Part shown: positions 24,242 through 33,226 of the stretch, one piece after another
Position numbering within the stretch: the first letter of the stretch is position 1
Layout: each line of letters starts with the position of its first letter
NCBI RefSeq assembly: GCF_004614235.1
Contig: NZ_SPVH01000006.1
Coordinates: 1 to 64,000, forward strand
Length of the DNA stretch: 64,000 nucleotides
Source of the DNA: Brevundimonas intermedia
GTDB lineage: Bacteria > Pseudomonadota > Alphaproteobacteria > Caulobacterales > Caulobacteraceae
Direction of reading: 5' to 3'
Notes under the pieces: generated by a model
Database searches by the model: none
Told to the model about the DNA's origin: nothing
Seen by the model: only the letters and a program-made list of their open reading frames with translations
Program-made: the position numbers and the translations under genes

Positions 24242-26518
24242 TCAGAACTGACGCCGCCAGGCTCCGATCAGGGCGAACTCCGGCGCGGCGTCCGCCACAT
24301 GGCGAGGCTCGCGGCTGGCCACGGCCTGCAAGGTCATGCTGGAGCCGTCCCACAGCCGACGCTCGCCGCCCAGGATGAAGTCGATCTGACGACCGCTGGG
24401 CGACGCAGAGAAGCTGCGCCGCGAATAGGTCAGCGGGTCGAAATACTCGACCGGCACATCGGCCAGCAGCGCCGAGAAGGTCCCGCTCTCGATCCGCAGC
24501 GGCTGCGACAGGGTGAAGCTGATCCGGTCGCATACCATCGTACAGCCGGTCAGCAGGCCCAGCCGCCAGTTCGAACTGATCGCCGCCTGATCCATCGACA
24601 GGAACCGCCCTTCGATCTGCGTCGACCCCATGCCCGCTTCGCCCATCAGTCGCAGACCCGGCCTCAGCGTCCAGTCGCCGCCCACGGCGTAGAAGCTGGT
24701 GCGCGACGGCAGGGCGAAGTCCGACCCGCCGGGCAGGAAGGCGCCCAACGGCCCAAGACGTTCATCCAGGGCGCCGACGCTGAACGACAGGCCGCCCTCG
24801 GCGCCCCGCCATCCGATCGCCGCCCGGCTATAGGTCGAGGCGTCCTGTTCAACCTGGCGCAGCGGCATGCGGCGGTCGCCGCCGCCGCTTTCCGCCGACA
24901 CGGTAACGGCGCCGAACCGCATCGCGCCGCGCACCGCATGATCGGCCTGGGCCAGGGACGCGAACCCATCGCCGGCCGAGCCTTCGAACGGCGACGCCGC
25001 CCCGCCCTTGCCCTGCCAGACCGAGAAGTTCATCCGGCCGGTTTCCAGGTCCAGCATCGCCTCCTGGCGCGGTTCGTCGCCCATCCACGGCGCATCATAG
25101 AGGTCGTGACGCGGCGCCACGGGTTCGGGCGTCGCGCTGGGCTGGGCCGCGATCAGGTTCAGCCGTCCGCCGCCCGGCAGGGCCAGGGTGGTGGTGGCGG
25201 TGGTGTTCTGTTCGAAGGGCGCGGCCTGATAGGATCGGCTGGGCGCCGTCGGATAGGCCCCGCCCAACTGCACAGCAAACATCCGGTCATAGGCGTCGTA
25301 CAGCACCGTGTTCAGCGCGCTCTGACGCAGGAAGGCGTCGCCGAAGGCCGCGCCGACGAAACTGCCCGGCTCGGTGATGGTGACGATGGAGCTTCCGTCC
25401 GCCATCGGGGTGGAGGTCGTGCCGACCGGGCGGAAGGCGCCGGTCATGTCCAGCAGGCCGCGCCCATAGACGATGTCGGTTCCCGGATCGCCCGCATCAC
25501 GCGCCGTATCGACCAAGATGGCCAAGGCCGCCCGCGCGGTCAGGTTGGGGAAGGCCTGCATCAGCAGCGCCAGGGCGCCCGAAACATGTGGGGCCGAGAA
25601 TGAGGTGCCGTTGACCCGCCAGCAGGACGTGCCTTCGCAGCCGGTGATGACGTCTTCGCCCGGCGCTGAAATATAGCCGGACGCCGTATCACCGGCCCGG
25701 TTCGAGAAGCTGGACATCACATCGGTCGCGCCATGCGAACCGACCGCGATCACACTGCCGGCGAAGCGCGGATCGATGGCGTAGCGCGCGGGCCATCCCG
25801 GATTGGCCTCGCCGTCATTGCCGGATGACGCCACGATCACAGCGCCCGCGTTGACGGCCCGCAACAGCGCCGCCTCGAACGCCGAGCCCAGCCGCCCGTC
25901 GCCGCCCAGCGACATGTTGATGATCTTGACCCCGTTGGCGACGGCGTAGTCCAGGGCGCGCACCAGGTCCGAACTGCTGAAACAGACCTCGGTGTTCTCG
26001 TCCGTGCAGTCCGAGATGTCGGTGCGGATCGACAGAATGGTCGATTGATAGGCCACGCCGATCGTGCCGAAACCGTTGAAGTTCGAGGCGATGACGCCCG
26101 ACACCCGTGTGCCGTGGCTGCTCGACGCGACATAGGGGGTGTTGCGGCCCAAAACCACGTCGGTCGAGGCGCTGGAAATCCGCCCTTCAAGCTCGGGCAA
26201 GGTGTTGGCGATGCCGGAATCGACGACGGCGACGGTGACGCCTGACCCGGTCGCCCCGGCCTGCCAGCCGACCTGGGCCTTCATATTGGCCAGGCCATAG
26301 TTCCGCAGATATTCGCTCGATGTCACCGAGGGCGGCGGCGGGGGCGGCGGGGGCGGCGGGGGCGGAGGAGGAGGCGGGGGTGGCGGAGGAGGGGGCGGTG
26401 GAACAGGGGGCGTGATCGTGCCGCCACCGCCGCCTCCCCCGCCTCCGCACGCGGCCAGCGGAAGGAACAACAGGCTCAGGCCCAGAACGACCGCCCCGCG
26501 ACGCCGCAATCCGTTCAT
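24242..26518 (-). CDS. Subtilisin-like (S8) serine protease, lipoprotein with probable C-terminal beta-barrel
   Basis: The protein starts MNGLRRRGAVVLGLSLL with a lipobox LAAC, then a glycine run and a proline run of about two dozen residues, then an S8 protease domain. The triad is visible as Asp in TVAVVDSGIA, His in SSHGTRVSGVIASN and Ser in NGTSFSAPHVSGALAL. After about residue 400 the sequence is rich in alternating hydrophobic and aromatic residues and ends in Phe (GAWRRQF), as outer-membrane barrels do. This is the layout of the autotransporter lipoproteases NalP and SphB1, which sit on the cell surface and process other proteins. The frame is open to 26557, but ATG 26518 gives the signal peptide. 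Confidence 0.85.
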   Translation of the reverse strand: MNGLRRRGAVVLGLSLLFLPLAACGGGGGGGGGTITPPVPPPPPPPPPPPPPPPPPPPPPPPPSVTSSEYLRNYGLANMKAQVGWQAGATGSGVTVAVVDSGIANTLPELEGRISSASTDVVLGRNTPYVASSSHGTRVSGVIASNFNGFGTIGVAYQSTILSIRTDISDCTDENTEVCFSSSDLVRALDYAVANGVKIINMSLGGDGRLGSAFEAALLRAVNAGAVIVASSGNDGEANPGWPARYAIDPRFAGSVIAVGSHGATDVMSSFSNRAGDTASGYISAPGEDVITGCEGTSCWRVNGTSFSAPHVSGALALLMQAFPNLTARAALAILVDTARDAGDPGTDIVYGRGLLDMTGAFRPVGTTSTPMADGSSIVTITEPGSFVGAAFGDAFLRQSALNTVLYDAYDRMFAVQLGGAYPTAPSRSYQAAPFEQNTTATTTLALPGGGRLNLIAAQPSATPEPVAPRHDLYDAPWMGDEPRQEAMLDLETGRMNFSVWQGKGGAASPFEGSAGDGFASLAQADHAVRGAMRFGAVTVSAESGGGDRRMPLRQVEQDASTYSRAAIGWRGAEGGLSFSVGALDERLGPLGAFLPGGSDFALPSRTSFYAVGGDWTLRPGLRLMGEAGMGSTQIEGRFLSMDQAAISSNWRLGLLTGCTMVCDRISFTLSQPLRIESGTFSALLADVPVEYFDPLTYSRRSFSASPSGRQIDFILGGERRLWDGSSMTLQAVASREPRHVADAAPEFALIGAWRRQF

Positions 26519-26569
26519 ATCCAACCCTCCACTCAGGCCGCCCTCCGCAGCCTTCACATCAGTAACGCC

Positions 26570-27469
26570 CTAATTCTTTAACGCTTTATCGAAGGTCGCC
26601 AGCAGTTTGGACCAGCCGTCCCTGGCGTCCGTCTCGGAATAGCTGGCGCGGTAGTCGGCGTGGAAACCGTGCTGGGCGTCGGGATAGACAACGATCTGGC
26701 TGCCCGTCTGGCCGGCGCGCGCCAGGGCCTCGCGCATCCGCTCCACGCTGGCCAGCGGAATGCCCTGATCCTGTCCGCCGTACAGGCCCAGCACCGGCGC
26801 CTTGAGGTCATCGGCGACATCGACCGGCCAGGGCTGACCCGACGAGATCTGCACCGGCGTCGCATCGGCGGCGGGCGCCAGACGGCCGTACCAGGCCACG
26901 CCGGCGCCGATGGCGGCGAAGCGGGCCGCCGCCTGCCACACCACCTTGCCGCCCCAGCAATAACCGGTGATCCCGACCTTGCCGTCCTTGGCCCACGATT
27001 GCTGGCTGGCCCACTCCAGCGTCGCCGACAGATCGCCCATCACCTGCTCATAGTTCGCGGCGCCGACGATCTGCATGATCCGCTGCATGTCCGACAGGGG
27101 CGCGGGATCCTCGACCCGGTTGAAGAAGGCGGGCGCGATGGCGGCATAGCCCTGCTTGGCCAGGCGGCGGCAGATGTCGCGGATATATTCGTGGACGCCG
27201 AAGATCTCGGACACCACGACGACCACCGGAAAGGGCCCGTCGCCCGCAGGCCGCGCCACATAGGCCGGAAGCTGGAACCCATCCGGCGCGGCATAGGTCA
27301 CGGTCTCCGTGGCCAGACCCGCGTCGTCGGTGGTGATCGGCTTGGCCTCCTTCGCCAGCGCCGCGACCGCATAGCCGGAGAACAGCAGCCCCCCGAGCGC
27401 CCCCAGGCTTCGTCGGCTCAGCTTCAGATCGTCGGCGGTCTGGCCTTCGGGGCGGATCAGGACGGTCAT
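26570..27469 (-). CDS. Dienelactone hydrolase family protein with Tat-type signal
   Basis: This 299-residue alpha/beta hydrolase has a twin-arginine leader (SRRSLGALGGLLFSGYAVAA, residues about 18-37), so it is probably exported folded to the periplasm. The triad of this family is visible: nucleophile Cys in ITGYCWGGKVVW, Asp in LYGGQDQGIPLA and His in PDAQHGFHADYR. Dienelactone hydrolases open lactone rings in aromatic degradation, but many members have unknown substrates and no catabolic genes are adjacent. It lies between purH and the S8 protease, all on the minus strand, with a strong hairpin separating it from purH. Confidence 0.88.
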   Translation of the reverse strand: MTVLIRPEGQTADDLKLSRRSLGALGGLLFSGYAVAALAKEAKPITTDDAGLATETVTYAAPDGFQLPAYVARPAGDGPFPVVVVVSEIFGVHEYIRDICRRLAKQGYAAIAPAFFNRVEDPAPLSDMQRIMQIVGAANYEQVMGDLSATLEWASQQSWAKDGKVGITGYCWGGKVVWQAAARFAAIGAGVAWYGRLAPAADATPVQISSGQPWPVDVADDLKAPVLGLYGGQDQGIPLASVERMREALARAGQTGSQIVVYPDAQHGFHADYRASYSETDARDGWSKLLATFDKALKN

Positions 27470-27546
27470 CGGCAGGGGCTCCGGTCATCTGTCAGATAAT
27501 CGACAGTGGCCCCGGCCGTTATCCGCGTCCAGTCACGAAGACGCGC

Positions 27547-27602
27547 AAGGAAGGGCGCTCAGGCAGCGAGCGACCGCGTCGCGAGCGTTAGCGCCCTTCC
27601 TT
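27547..27602 (-). terminator. Large hairpin downstream of purH
   Basis: Arms AAGGAAGGGCGCT (27547-27559) and AGCGCCCTTCCTT (27590-27602) are perfectly complementary over 13 bases. The 30-base loop contains a further GCGAC-CGC-GTCGC stem. It lies eight bases after the purH stop on the minus strand. There is no long T-run after it, so it may act as a stabilising or factor-assisted terminator. Confidence 0.7.
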
Positions 27603-27609
27603 CCCAGCA

Positions 27610-29214
27610 TCAGTGCCTGAAAACGCGCACGCCGGTGAAGGCCATGGCGATCCCCTTCTCGTCGGCGGCGGCGATGACCTCGGCGTCGCGCATCGAGCCG
27701 CCGGGCTGGATCACCGCCGTAGCGCCGGCCGCGACCGCTTCCAGCAGGCCGTCGGCGAAGGGGAAGAAGGCTTCGGAGGCGCAGGCGGAACCTTCGGCCA
27801 GGGACTGGGTCAGGCCCTTGGCCTCGCCGGCCTCCTTGGCGCGGATGGCGGCGATACGGGCGCTATCGCGGCGGTTCATCTGGCCGGCGCCGATGCCGGC
27901 GGTCTGGCCGTCCTTGGCGTAGACGATGGCGTTGGACTTGACGTGTTTGGCCACGGTGAAGGCGAACAGCATGTCCTGGATCTCGGTCGGCGTCGGCTGG
28001 CGCTGGGTGACGATCTTCAGGTCCGACGGCTTGATCAGCGACCGGTCGCGGCTCTGCACCAGGAAGCCGCCGGCGACCGCGCGGAAGACCTCGCCCGGCC
28101 CGTACGGGTCAGGCAGGCCGTCGGTGATCAGCAGGCGCAGGTTCTTCTTGGCGGCGAAGACTTGCTTGGCTTCGTCATCCGCGCCGGGGGCGATGACCAC
28201 CTCGGTGAAGATGCCGGTGATGGCGCGGGCGTCGTCGCCGTTCAGCGGCCGGTTGACAGCGATCACGCCGCCAAAGGCCGAGACGGCGTCGCATTCCAGG
28301 GCGCGGGCATAGGCTTCCGACAGGTCCTTGCCCACGGCCACGCCGCAGGGGTTGGCGTGTTTGACGATGACCACGGCCGGGGCCTCGAACTCGGCGACCA
28401 GCTCATAGGCGGCGTCGGCGTCGGCGATGTTGTTGTAGCCCAGCTCCTTGCCCTGGATCTGGGTCGCATGGGCCACGCCCGGACGGGCCTCGCCGGTGCG
28501 ATAGAAGGCGCCGGTCTGGTGCGGGTTCTCGCCGTAGCGCAGGGTCTGGGCCAGAGAACCGGCGATGGATTTGCGGGCCGGGGCGACGTCCTCGACCTGG
28601 CTTGCGAACCAGCCGGAGACGGCGGCGTCATAGGCGGCGGTGCGGGCGAAGGCGCGGGCGGCCAGGCGTTTGCGCAGGGCCAGATCGGTCGAACCCTCGG
28701 CCTTCAGCGCCTCAAGGATCAGGCCGATGGACTCGCCGTCGACGGCGACGGCGACATAGCCGTGGTTCTTGGAACCCGAACGGATCATGGCCGGGCCGCC
28801 GATGTCGATGTTCTCGACCGCCGCCTCGAACGAGCCGCCCGCCGCAACGGTGGATTCGAACGGATAGAGGTCGATCCAGACGATATCGATGGCGCCGATG
28901 CCGTGGTCGGTCATGGCCTGGGCATGGTCGGCGGCGTCGCGCACGCCCAGCAGGCCGCCATGGACGATGGGGTGCAGGGTCTTGACCCGGCCGTCCATCA
29001 TTTCGGGGAAGCCGGTCAGGTCGGTCACGTCCTTGACCGGCAGGCCCAGCTTCTCGATCGCCCCGCGCGTGCCGCCGGTCGAGACCAGTTCGACGCCCAG
29101 GTCATGCAGGGTGCGAGCGGCGTCTTCCAGCCCGGCCTTGTCGGACAGGGAGATCAGGGCGCGTTGCGGCTTCACCTGATCGGGCGCGGGCGGAAAGTCG
29201 GGAGCGGCGGGCAT
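27610..29214 (-). CDS. purH: Bifunctional AICAR formyltransferase / IMP cyclohydrolase
   Basis: PurH performs the last two steps of IMP synthesis. The N-terminal cyclohydrolase domain ([58 protein letters not shown]) and the C-terminal formyltransferase domain ([49 protein letters not shown]) are complete. The length of 534 residues is standard. It is the last gene of the rsmB-rpe-heparinase-purH series on the minus strand, and a strong hairpin follows its stop codon. Confidence 0.97.
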   Translation of the reverse strand: MPAAPDFPPAPDQVKPQRALISLSDKAGLEDAARTLHDLGVELVSTGGTRGAIEKLGLPVKDVTDLTGFPEMMDGRVKTLHPIVHGGLLGVRDAADHAQAMTDHGIGAIDIVWIDLYPFESTVAAGGSFEAAVENIDIGGPAMIRSGSKNHGYVAVAVDGESIGLILEALKAEGSTDLALRKRLAARAFARTAAYDAAVSGWFASQVEDVAPARKSIAGSLAQTLRYGENPHQTGAFYRTGEARPGVAHATQIQGKELGYNNIADADAAYELVAEFEAPAVVIVKHANPCGVAVGKDLSEAYARALECDAVSAFGGVIAVNRPLNGDDARAITGIFTEVVIAPGADDEAKQVFAAKKNLRLLITDGLPDPYGPGEVFRAVAGGFLVQSRDRSLIKPSDLKIVTQRQPTPTEIQDMLFAFTVAKHVKSNAIVYAKDGQTAGIGAGQMNRRDSARIAAIRAKEAGEAKGLTQSLAEGSACASEAFFPFADGLLEAVAAGATAVIQPGGSMRDAEVIAAADEKGIAMAFTGVRVFRH

Positions 29215-29286
29215 GAGGCGGCGTCCGTGAAGGCTGGGGGGAGGATGGCGCGCCCTCTAGACCCAAACCGGCGCTGCGTCACCCTT

Positions 29287-31125
29287 CTACGTCGGATCGC
29301 CGCTCGCGCCGGCCGGGCTCAGCTTCCAGCGGATCTTGCTCTCGCTGTCGGTCCGGGCCGAGCCGCGCACCACGATCTGCAAGCTGCGGCGCGTCAGGCC
29401 GGCGTCGATGTGGACGCTGGGCTCGATGGCCACGTCGGGACCGTCGGTCCTGAACCACCAGCCCCGGCCCGAGGCGCCGCGCAGCAGGATCGAGCGGCGG
29501 TCGCGCGCCAGCGAGGCCTGAACCCCTGGTTCCAGATGGAAACGGATGGCGTAGGGGGCCGCGATCTGGCGCACCATCTCCTTGCGTCCCGGCGTCGGGA
29601 ACAGCTTCTCCTCGGCCCGCAGCTCGTCCAGCCGCTGGTCGAGATACAGCCGCCGCTGGTGGTTCAGGCCGAACAACTCGTTCCTGCCGTCATGCTCCAT
29701 CTCCAGCCAGACGGCGCCGTCGCCGTCGCGCAGGCCCGTCGTCACATGGATCGGCGGCCCGACCAGGCGCGGGCCCAGCAGATCGCCCTTCCAGCCGCCC
29801 AGGGGCTCGTTCAGCGACCGCTCGCCCAGGGTCAGGGTCGAATGGGCGGGCGTCAGGCGAAGGGCCTGGCGATCGGTCGAGGCCGGGGTCCAGCCCGAGC
29901 CTGTGACCAGTCGGTCCTTGCCACAGGCGATCTCCAGCGCCATCGGCTGGGCGCAGGCGGCGGCGCCCCAGGCGCCTCGGGCCGGCGGGGCCGCATCCGC
30001 CATGATGGTCAGCAGCGGGCTGGCGATGCGCGTCAGGCCGGCGACCGTGCCGGCGGGCGAATGGGCGGGATCGCCCTTGGCCGGGGCGGCCTCGTCGTCA
30101 TGGGCGCGGGCCGCCGCGACCCGCTCGGCGCTCGAAGGCCCGCCGCCCTGGAAGCTGGCCAGACGGCCGTCGGGCAGGGTCAGAAGGCGCAAGCCCTGCG
30201 TCAGCCGCGCTATGGCCGCCGAAACACCGTCCGGCGTCGGCTCGGACAGTTGCGACAGGGCGTCGTCCAGCGTCAGCAGGTCGAGCAGAAGCTCCAGCCC
30301 CGCCTCGGGACTGCGCGTGGCATGACCGCCGTCGTCCTGGACCGTGGCCTTCAAGGCGCCGTCCAGCCGAGCCAGCGCGCGACGACGCAAGGCCTGTCCC
30401 GGCGCGCCGGCCAGGACGCAGCCGCCGATGGCCGCCGCCGTCAGCCGTTCCGCCCGGCTGGCCAGCCCGCCGGGCGGACGCAGCAGCTGACGCGTCTGGC
30501 GCGCCAGGCTGTCGGCCAGCTTCAGCCGTTCGGCCTCGGTCGCGACGGCGCCCATCCGCCGCGCGCCGCACGCCAGATTGACCACCCGCCGCCCCAGGAT
30601 TTCCGGGCCCCAGGCGAAGGGCGACCAGCGGGCGAAGGCGTCGGCCCAGGCCAGGGTCAAACGCAACGCCTCGCGCGCGCCCCGCTCGCCCTGGGCCATC
30701 AAGCCCGGCAGCCAGGCGAAGGCGTGAAGCTCGACCGCGAACGGCCGCGAGGGGCTGGGCCGGTTCCACGGATCGGACGGCGCCTCGACCTCCATCGAGG
30801 CCCCTGCCAGCATGAAACGTCCGGCCAGCACATTGCGGCCAGGCGCCGGATCATGGGGGCGGAAGTCGCGCGGCGTGGCGGCGAAGGCCGTCACCTTGCC
30901 GCCGCCCAAGGTCAGTCCATAGCCGGGCAGGCCATAGAGTTCGATCCACAGCTGTCGCGTCGCCACCCGCCCGGCGATGGCGGGCCACAGGCCCGGTCCC
31001 GCGATCGTATCGCCCGAGCGCACCGGCGTGCGCACCGGGGCGCCGGGCAGGCCGGGGATCTGGCCCGAAGCGACGTCCAGCGTGGTTTCCTGCCCGCGCG
31101 GGGCGAAGGGGCCGAGCGGGCTCAC
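29287..31125 (-). CDS. Heparinase II/III family protein
   Basis: This 612-residue protein has the heparinase II/III two-domain layout: an alpha-helical toroid in the first half (WIELYGLPGYGLTLGGGKVT, DGALKATVQDDGGHATRSPE, LLLDLLTLDDAL) and a beta-sandwich in the second (DGAVWLEMEHDGRNELFGLN, HQRRLYLDQRLDELRAEEKL). No signal peptide is seen. Proteins of this family degrade uronic-acid polysaccharides by elimination or act on cell-surface glycans; the substrate here is unknown. The GTG start at 31125 overlaps the rpe stop (GTGA), so it is translated from the rsmB-rpe operon. Confidence 0.8.
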   Translation of the reverse strand: MSPLGPFAPRGQETTLDVASGQIPGLPGAPVRTPVRSGDTIAGPGLWPAIAGRVATRQLWIELYGLPGYGLTLGGGKVTAFAATPRDFRPHDPAPGRNVLAGRFMLAGASMEVEAPSDPWNRPSPSRPFAVELHAFAWLPGLMAQGERGAREALRLTLAWADAFARWSPFAWGPEILGRRVVNLACGARRMGAVATEAERLKLADSLARQTRQLLRPPGGLASRAERLTAAAIGGCVLAGAPGQALRRRALARLDGALKATVQDDGGHATRSPEAGLELLLDLLTLDDALSQLSEPTPDGVSAAIARLTQGLRLLTLPDGRLASFQGGGPSSAERVAAARAHDDEAAPAKGDPAHSPAGTVAGLTRIASPLLTIMADAAPPARGAWGAAACAQPMALEIACGKDRLVTGSGWTPASTDRQALRLTPAHSTLTLGERSLNEPLGGWKGDLLGPRLVGPPIHVTTGLRDGDGAVWLEMEHDGRNELFGLNHQRRLYLDQRLDELRAEEKLFPTPGRKEMVRQIAAPYAIRFHLEPGVQASLARDRRSILLRGASGRGWWFRTDGPDVAIEPSVHIDAGLTRRSLQIVVRGSARTDSESKIRWKLSPAGASGDPT

Positions 31126-31787
31126 GATACAGCCGGAGCGGCTTTCAGGGCGGCGATATTGGTCGCGTAATCGCCCTTGAACACAAAGGACCCGGCGACC
31201 AGCGCATCGGCCCCGGCGGCGACGCAGGCCCCGGCGTTGGCCGAGGTCACGCCGCCGTCCACCTGCAGGTGCGCCGCCGAACCGGCGCGGTCCAGAATGG
31301 TCCGCGCGCCGGCGATCTTGCGCAGGGAACTATCGATGAACTTCTGGCCGCCGAAGCCCGGATTGACCGACATGATCAGCACCAGATCCACCAGGTCGAC
31401 CACTTCTTCCAGGATCGACAGCGGCGTCGCCGGATTGAACACCACGCCCGCCTTGGCGCCCAGCTGGCGAATACGGCCCAGGGTGCGGTGCAGGTGCGGC
31501 CCGCTCTCGGGATGGACGGTCAGGACATCGGCGCCGGCCTCGCGGAACGCCTCCAGCCACGGATCGACCGGCGCGACCATCAGGTGCACATCGAACGGCA
31601 GGCGCGTATGCGGCCGGATGGCCTTCACGATGTCGGGGCCCAGGGTGATGTTCGGCACGAAATGCCCATCCATCACATCGACGTGGATCCAGTCGGCGCC
31701 CGCCGCCTCCAGCGCGCGAACTTCTTCACCCAGCCGCGCGAAATCGCTGGCGAGGATCGACGGACAGATCAGAGGGGTAACGGCCAT
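31122..31787 (-). CDS. rpe: Ribulose-phosphate 3-epimerase
   Basis: Rpe interconverts ribulose-5-phosphate and xylulose-5-phosphate in the pentose phosphate pathway. The 221-residue TIM barrel shows ICPSILASDFARLGEEV, WIHVDVMDGHFVPNITLGPD, FDVHLMV, MSVNPGFGGQKFI and QVDGGVTSANA, carrying the metal-binding His and catalytic Asp residues of the family. ATG 31787 matches the family start; the frame stays open further upstream over the rsmB gene but without homology. It overlaps the heparinase gene. Confidence 0.97.
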   Translation of the reverse strand: MAVTPLICPSILASDFARLGEEVRALEAAGADWIHVDVMDGHFVPNITLGPDIVKAIRPHTRLPFDVHLMVAPVDPWLEAFREAGADVLTVHPESGPHLHRTLGRIRQLGAKAGVVFNPATPLSILEEVVDLVDLVLIMSVNPGFGGQKFIDSSLRKIAGARTILDRAGSAAHLQVDGGVTSANAGACVAAGADALVAGSFVFKGDYATNIAALKAAPAVS

Positions 31788-31834
31788 GGCCTTCCGGATA
31801 AGGCGGGTTGCGGGCGGGAGCAAGGCGCTCCCGC

Positions 31835-33226
31835 TCAGGAAACCCGTTCCAGCCTGGCGGCGAAGAAGCCGTCGAGGCCGCCGTGTTCGGCCCACATGGA
31901 GGGCAGGATGCGCAGCCAGCCTTCGGGCGTCAGGGCCTCTGGCGGGGCGCCAAGGGCGGCCGGATCGGCGGCGACGGTGCGGAAGGCGGGGTTGCGGCGC
32001 AGGAAGGCGATGATCTGGGTCTCGCCCTCCTCGCGTTCCAGCGAACAGGTGCAATAGACCATCCGGCCGCCCGGCTTGACCCGTTCGGCGGCGACGTCGA
32101 GCAGGCGGTGCTGGACATCGGCCAGTTTGGCGACCTCGGCGGGCTTGGTGGCGCGCAGGACTTCCGGATTGCGGCGGAAGGTGCCGGTGGCCGTGCAGGG
32201 GGCGTCCAACAGGACGGCGTCGAAGGTGCGGGCGTCCTCCCAGTCTTCGGCGGGAACGGCGATCACCTCGGCGGTCAGGCCGGTGCGCTCCAGGTTCTGG
32301 GTCAGGCGTTTCAGGCGTGGGGCCGAACGGTCCAGGGCGACGACCGAGGCGCCGGCGGCGGCCAGTTGCAGGGTCTTGCCGCCCGGCGCGGCGCACATGT
32401 CCAGGGCGGTCTCGCCCGGTTTCACGTCCAGCAGACGACCGGGTACGGCGGCGGCGGCGTCCTGCACCCACCAGTCGCCGTCGTCGAAGCCGGGCCAGGA
32501 GGCGACATCGCCGCGACGGCCGGTGCGCACGGTTCCACCCTCAAGCGCCTCGCCCTCGACGGCGGCGGCTACGGCTGCGGGATCGACGCCGGGCTTCAGG
32601 CTGAGATCGGTCGCCGGTTCCTCGCGTGCGGCGAGCGCCAGACCGGCCAGGGCGGCCTCGCCATAGGTCGCCTTCCAGCGGGCGGCGATCCAGTCGGGCA
32701 GATTGCTCTCGGCCGTGGTCAGGCCGGGGCCTTCGCGACCGACGCCACGCAGCACGGCGTTGACCAGGTTCTTGTAGGGCCGGGTCTTGGGATCGCGCTC
32801 GGCCAGTTTCACGGCCGTGGAGACCGCGGCGAAGGCGGGGGTTTCAAGCACCAGGGTCTGGGCCAGGGCGATGCGCATCAGGGTGCGGACGGCCTCGGGC
32901 GGGGACTTCTTCAGGCGGCGGTTCAGGATATGATCGATCTCGCCCAGGCGACGCAGGGCCGCCATCGCCACGGCGCGGGCGAAGGCGCGGTCCACGGGCT
33001 CCAGCGCGCGGGCGGCCGGTTGCGACAGGGCTTCGTCCAGGCCGTTGCGCTTTTCCAAGGCCGCGTTCAGCAGGATGCCGGCGACCACCCGGGCCTCGAC
33101 GCCGATGTCGTCCTGCGACGGTGCGGGGGCGGCGTCCACGGCCGGAGCGGGGCGCAGGCGACCCTTGACAGCCATGCGGCGCCCACGCGCCTGCGAACTC
33201 TGTCCGCCTCGTCCCTCAGCACTCAT
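31835..33226 (-). CDS. rsmB: 16S rRNA (cytosine967-C5)-methyltransferase
   Basis: The 463-residue protein has an N-terminal NusB-like RNA-binding domain (RVVAGILLNAALEKRNGLDE, LNRRLKKSPPEAVRTLMRI, NLVNAVLRGVGREG) and a C-terminal methyltransferase domain. Motif I is ALDMCAAPGGKTLQLAA, and the two catalytic cysteines lie in LLDAPCTATGTFRRNPEV and MVYCTCSLEREEGE. It starts at an ATG overlapping the kup stop (ATGA); an internal ATG at 33175 (MAVKGRLRP) is an alternative. It probably shares a transcript with kup upstream and rpe downstream. Confidence 0.94.
   Translation of the reverse strand: MSAEGRGGQSSQARGRRMAVKGRLRPAPAVDAAPAPSQDDIGVEARVVAGILLNAALEKRNGLDEALSQPAARALEPVDRAFARAVAMAALRRLGEIDHILNRRLKKSPPEAVRTLMRIALAQTLVLETPAFAAVSTAVKLAERDPKTRPYKNLVNAVLRGVGREGPGLTTAESNLPDWIAARWKATYGEAALAGLALAAREEPATDLSLKPGVDPAAVAAAVEGEALEGGTVRTGRRGDVASWPGFDDGDWWVQDAAAAVPGRLLDVKPGETALDMCAAPGGKTLQLAAAGASVVALDRSAPRLKRLTQNLERTGLTAEVIAVPAEDWEDARTFDAVLLDAPCTATGTFRRNPEVLRATKPAEVAKLADVQHRLLDVAAERVKPGGRMVYCTCSLEREEGETQIIAFLRRNPAFRTVAADPAALGAPPEALTPEGWLRILPSMWAEHGGLDGFFAARLERVS

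Noticed and set aside
26330..26400. GC-rich tract of the S8 protease as a slippage locus
   Set aside because: The proline run here is encoded by mixed codons with interruptions, so it lacks a long homopolymer and is less likely to slip than the 23-G tract at 52.8 kb.
27613..31170. 1185-codon plus-strand open frame
   Set aside because: It is the antisense shadow of purH and the heparinase gene, produced by high GC at third codon positions; both minus-strand genes have clear catalytic motifs.
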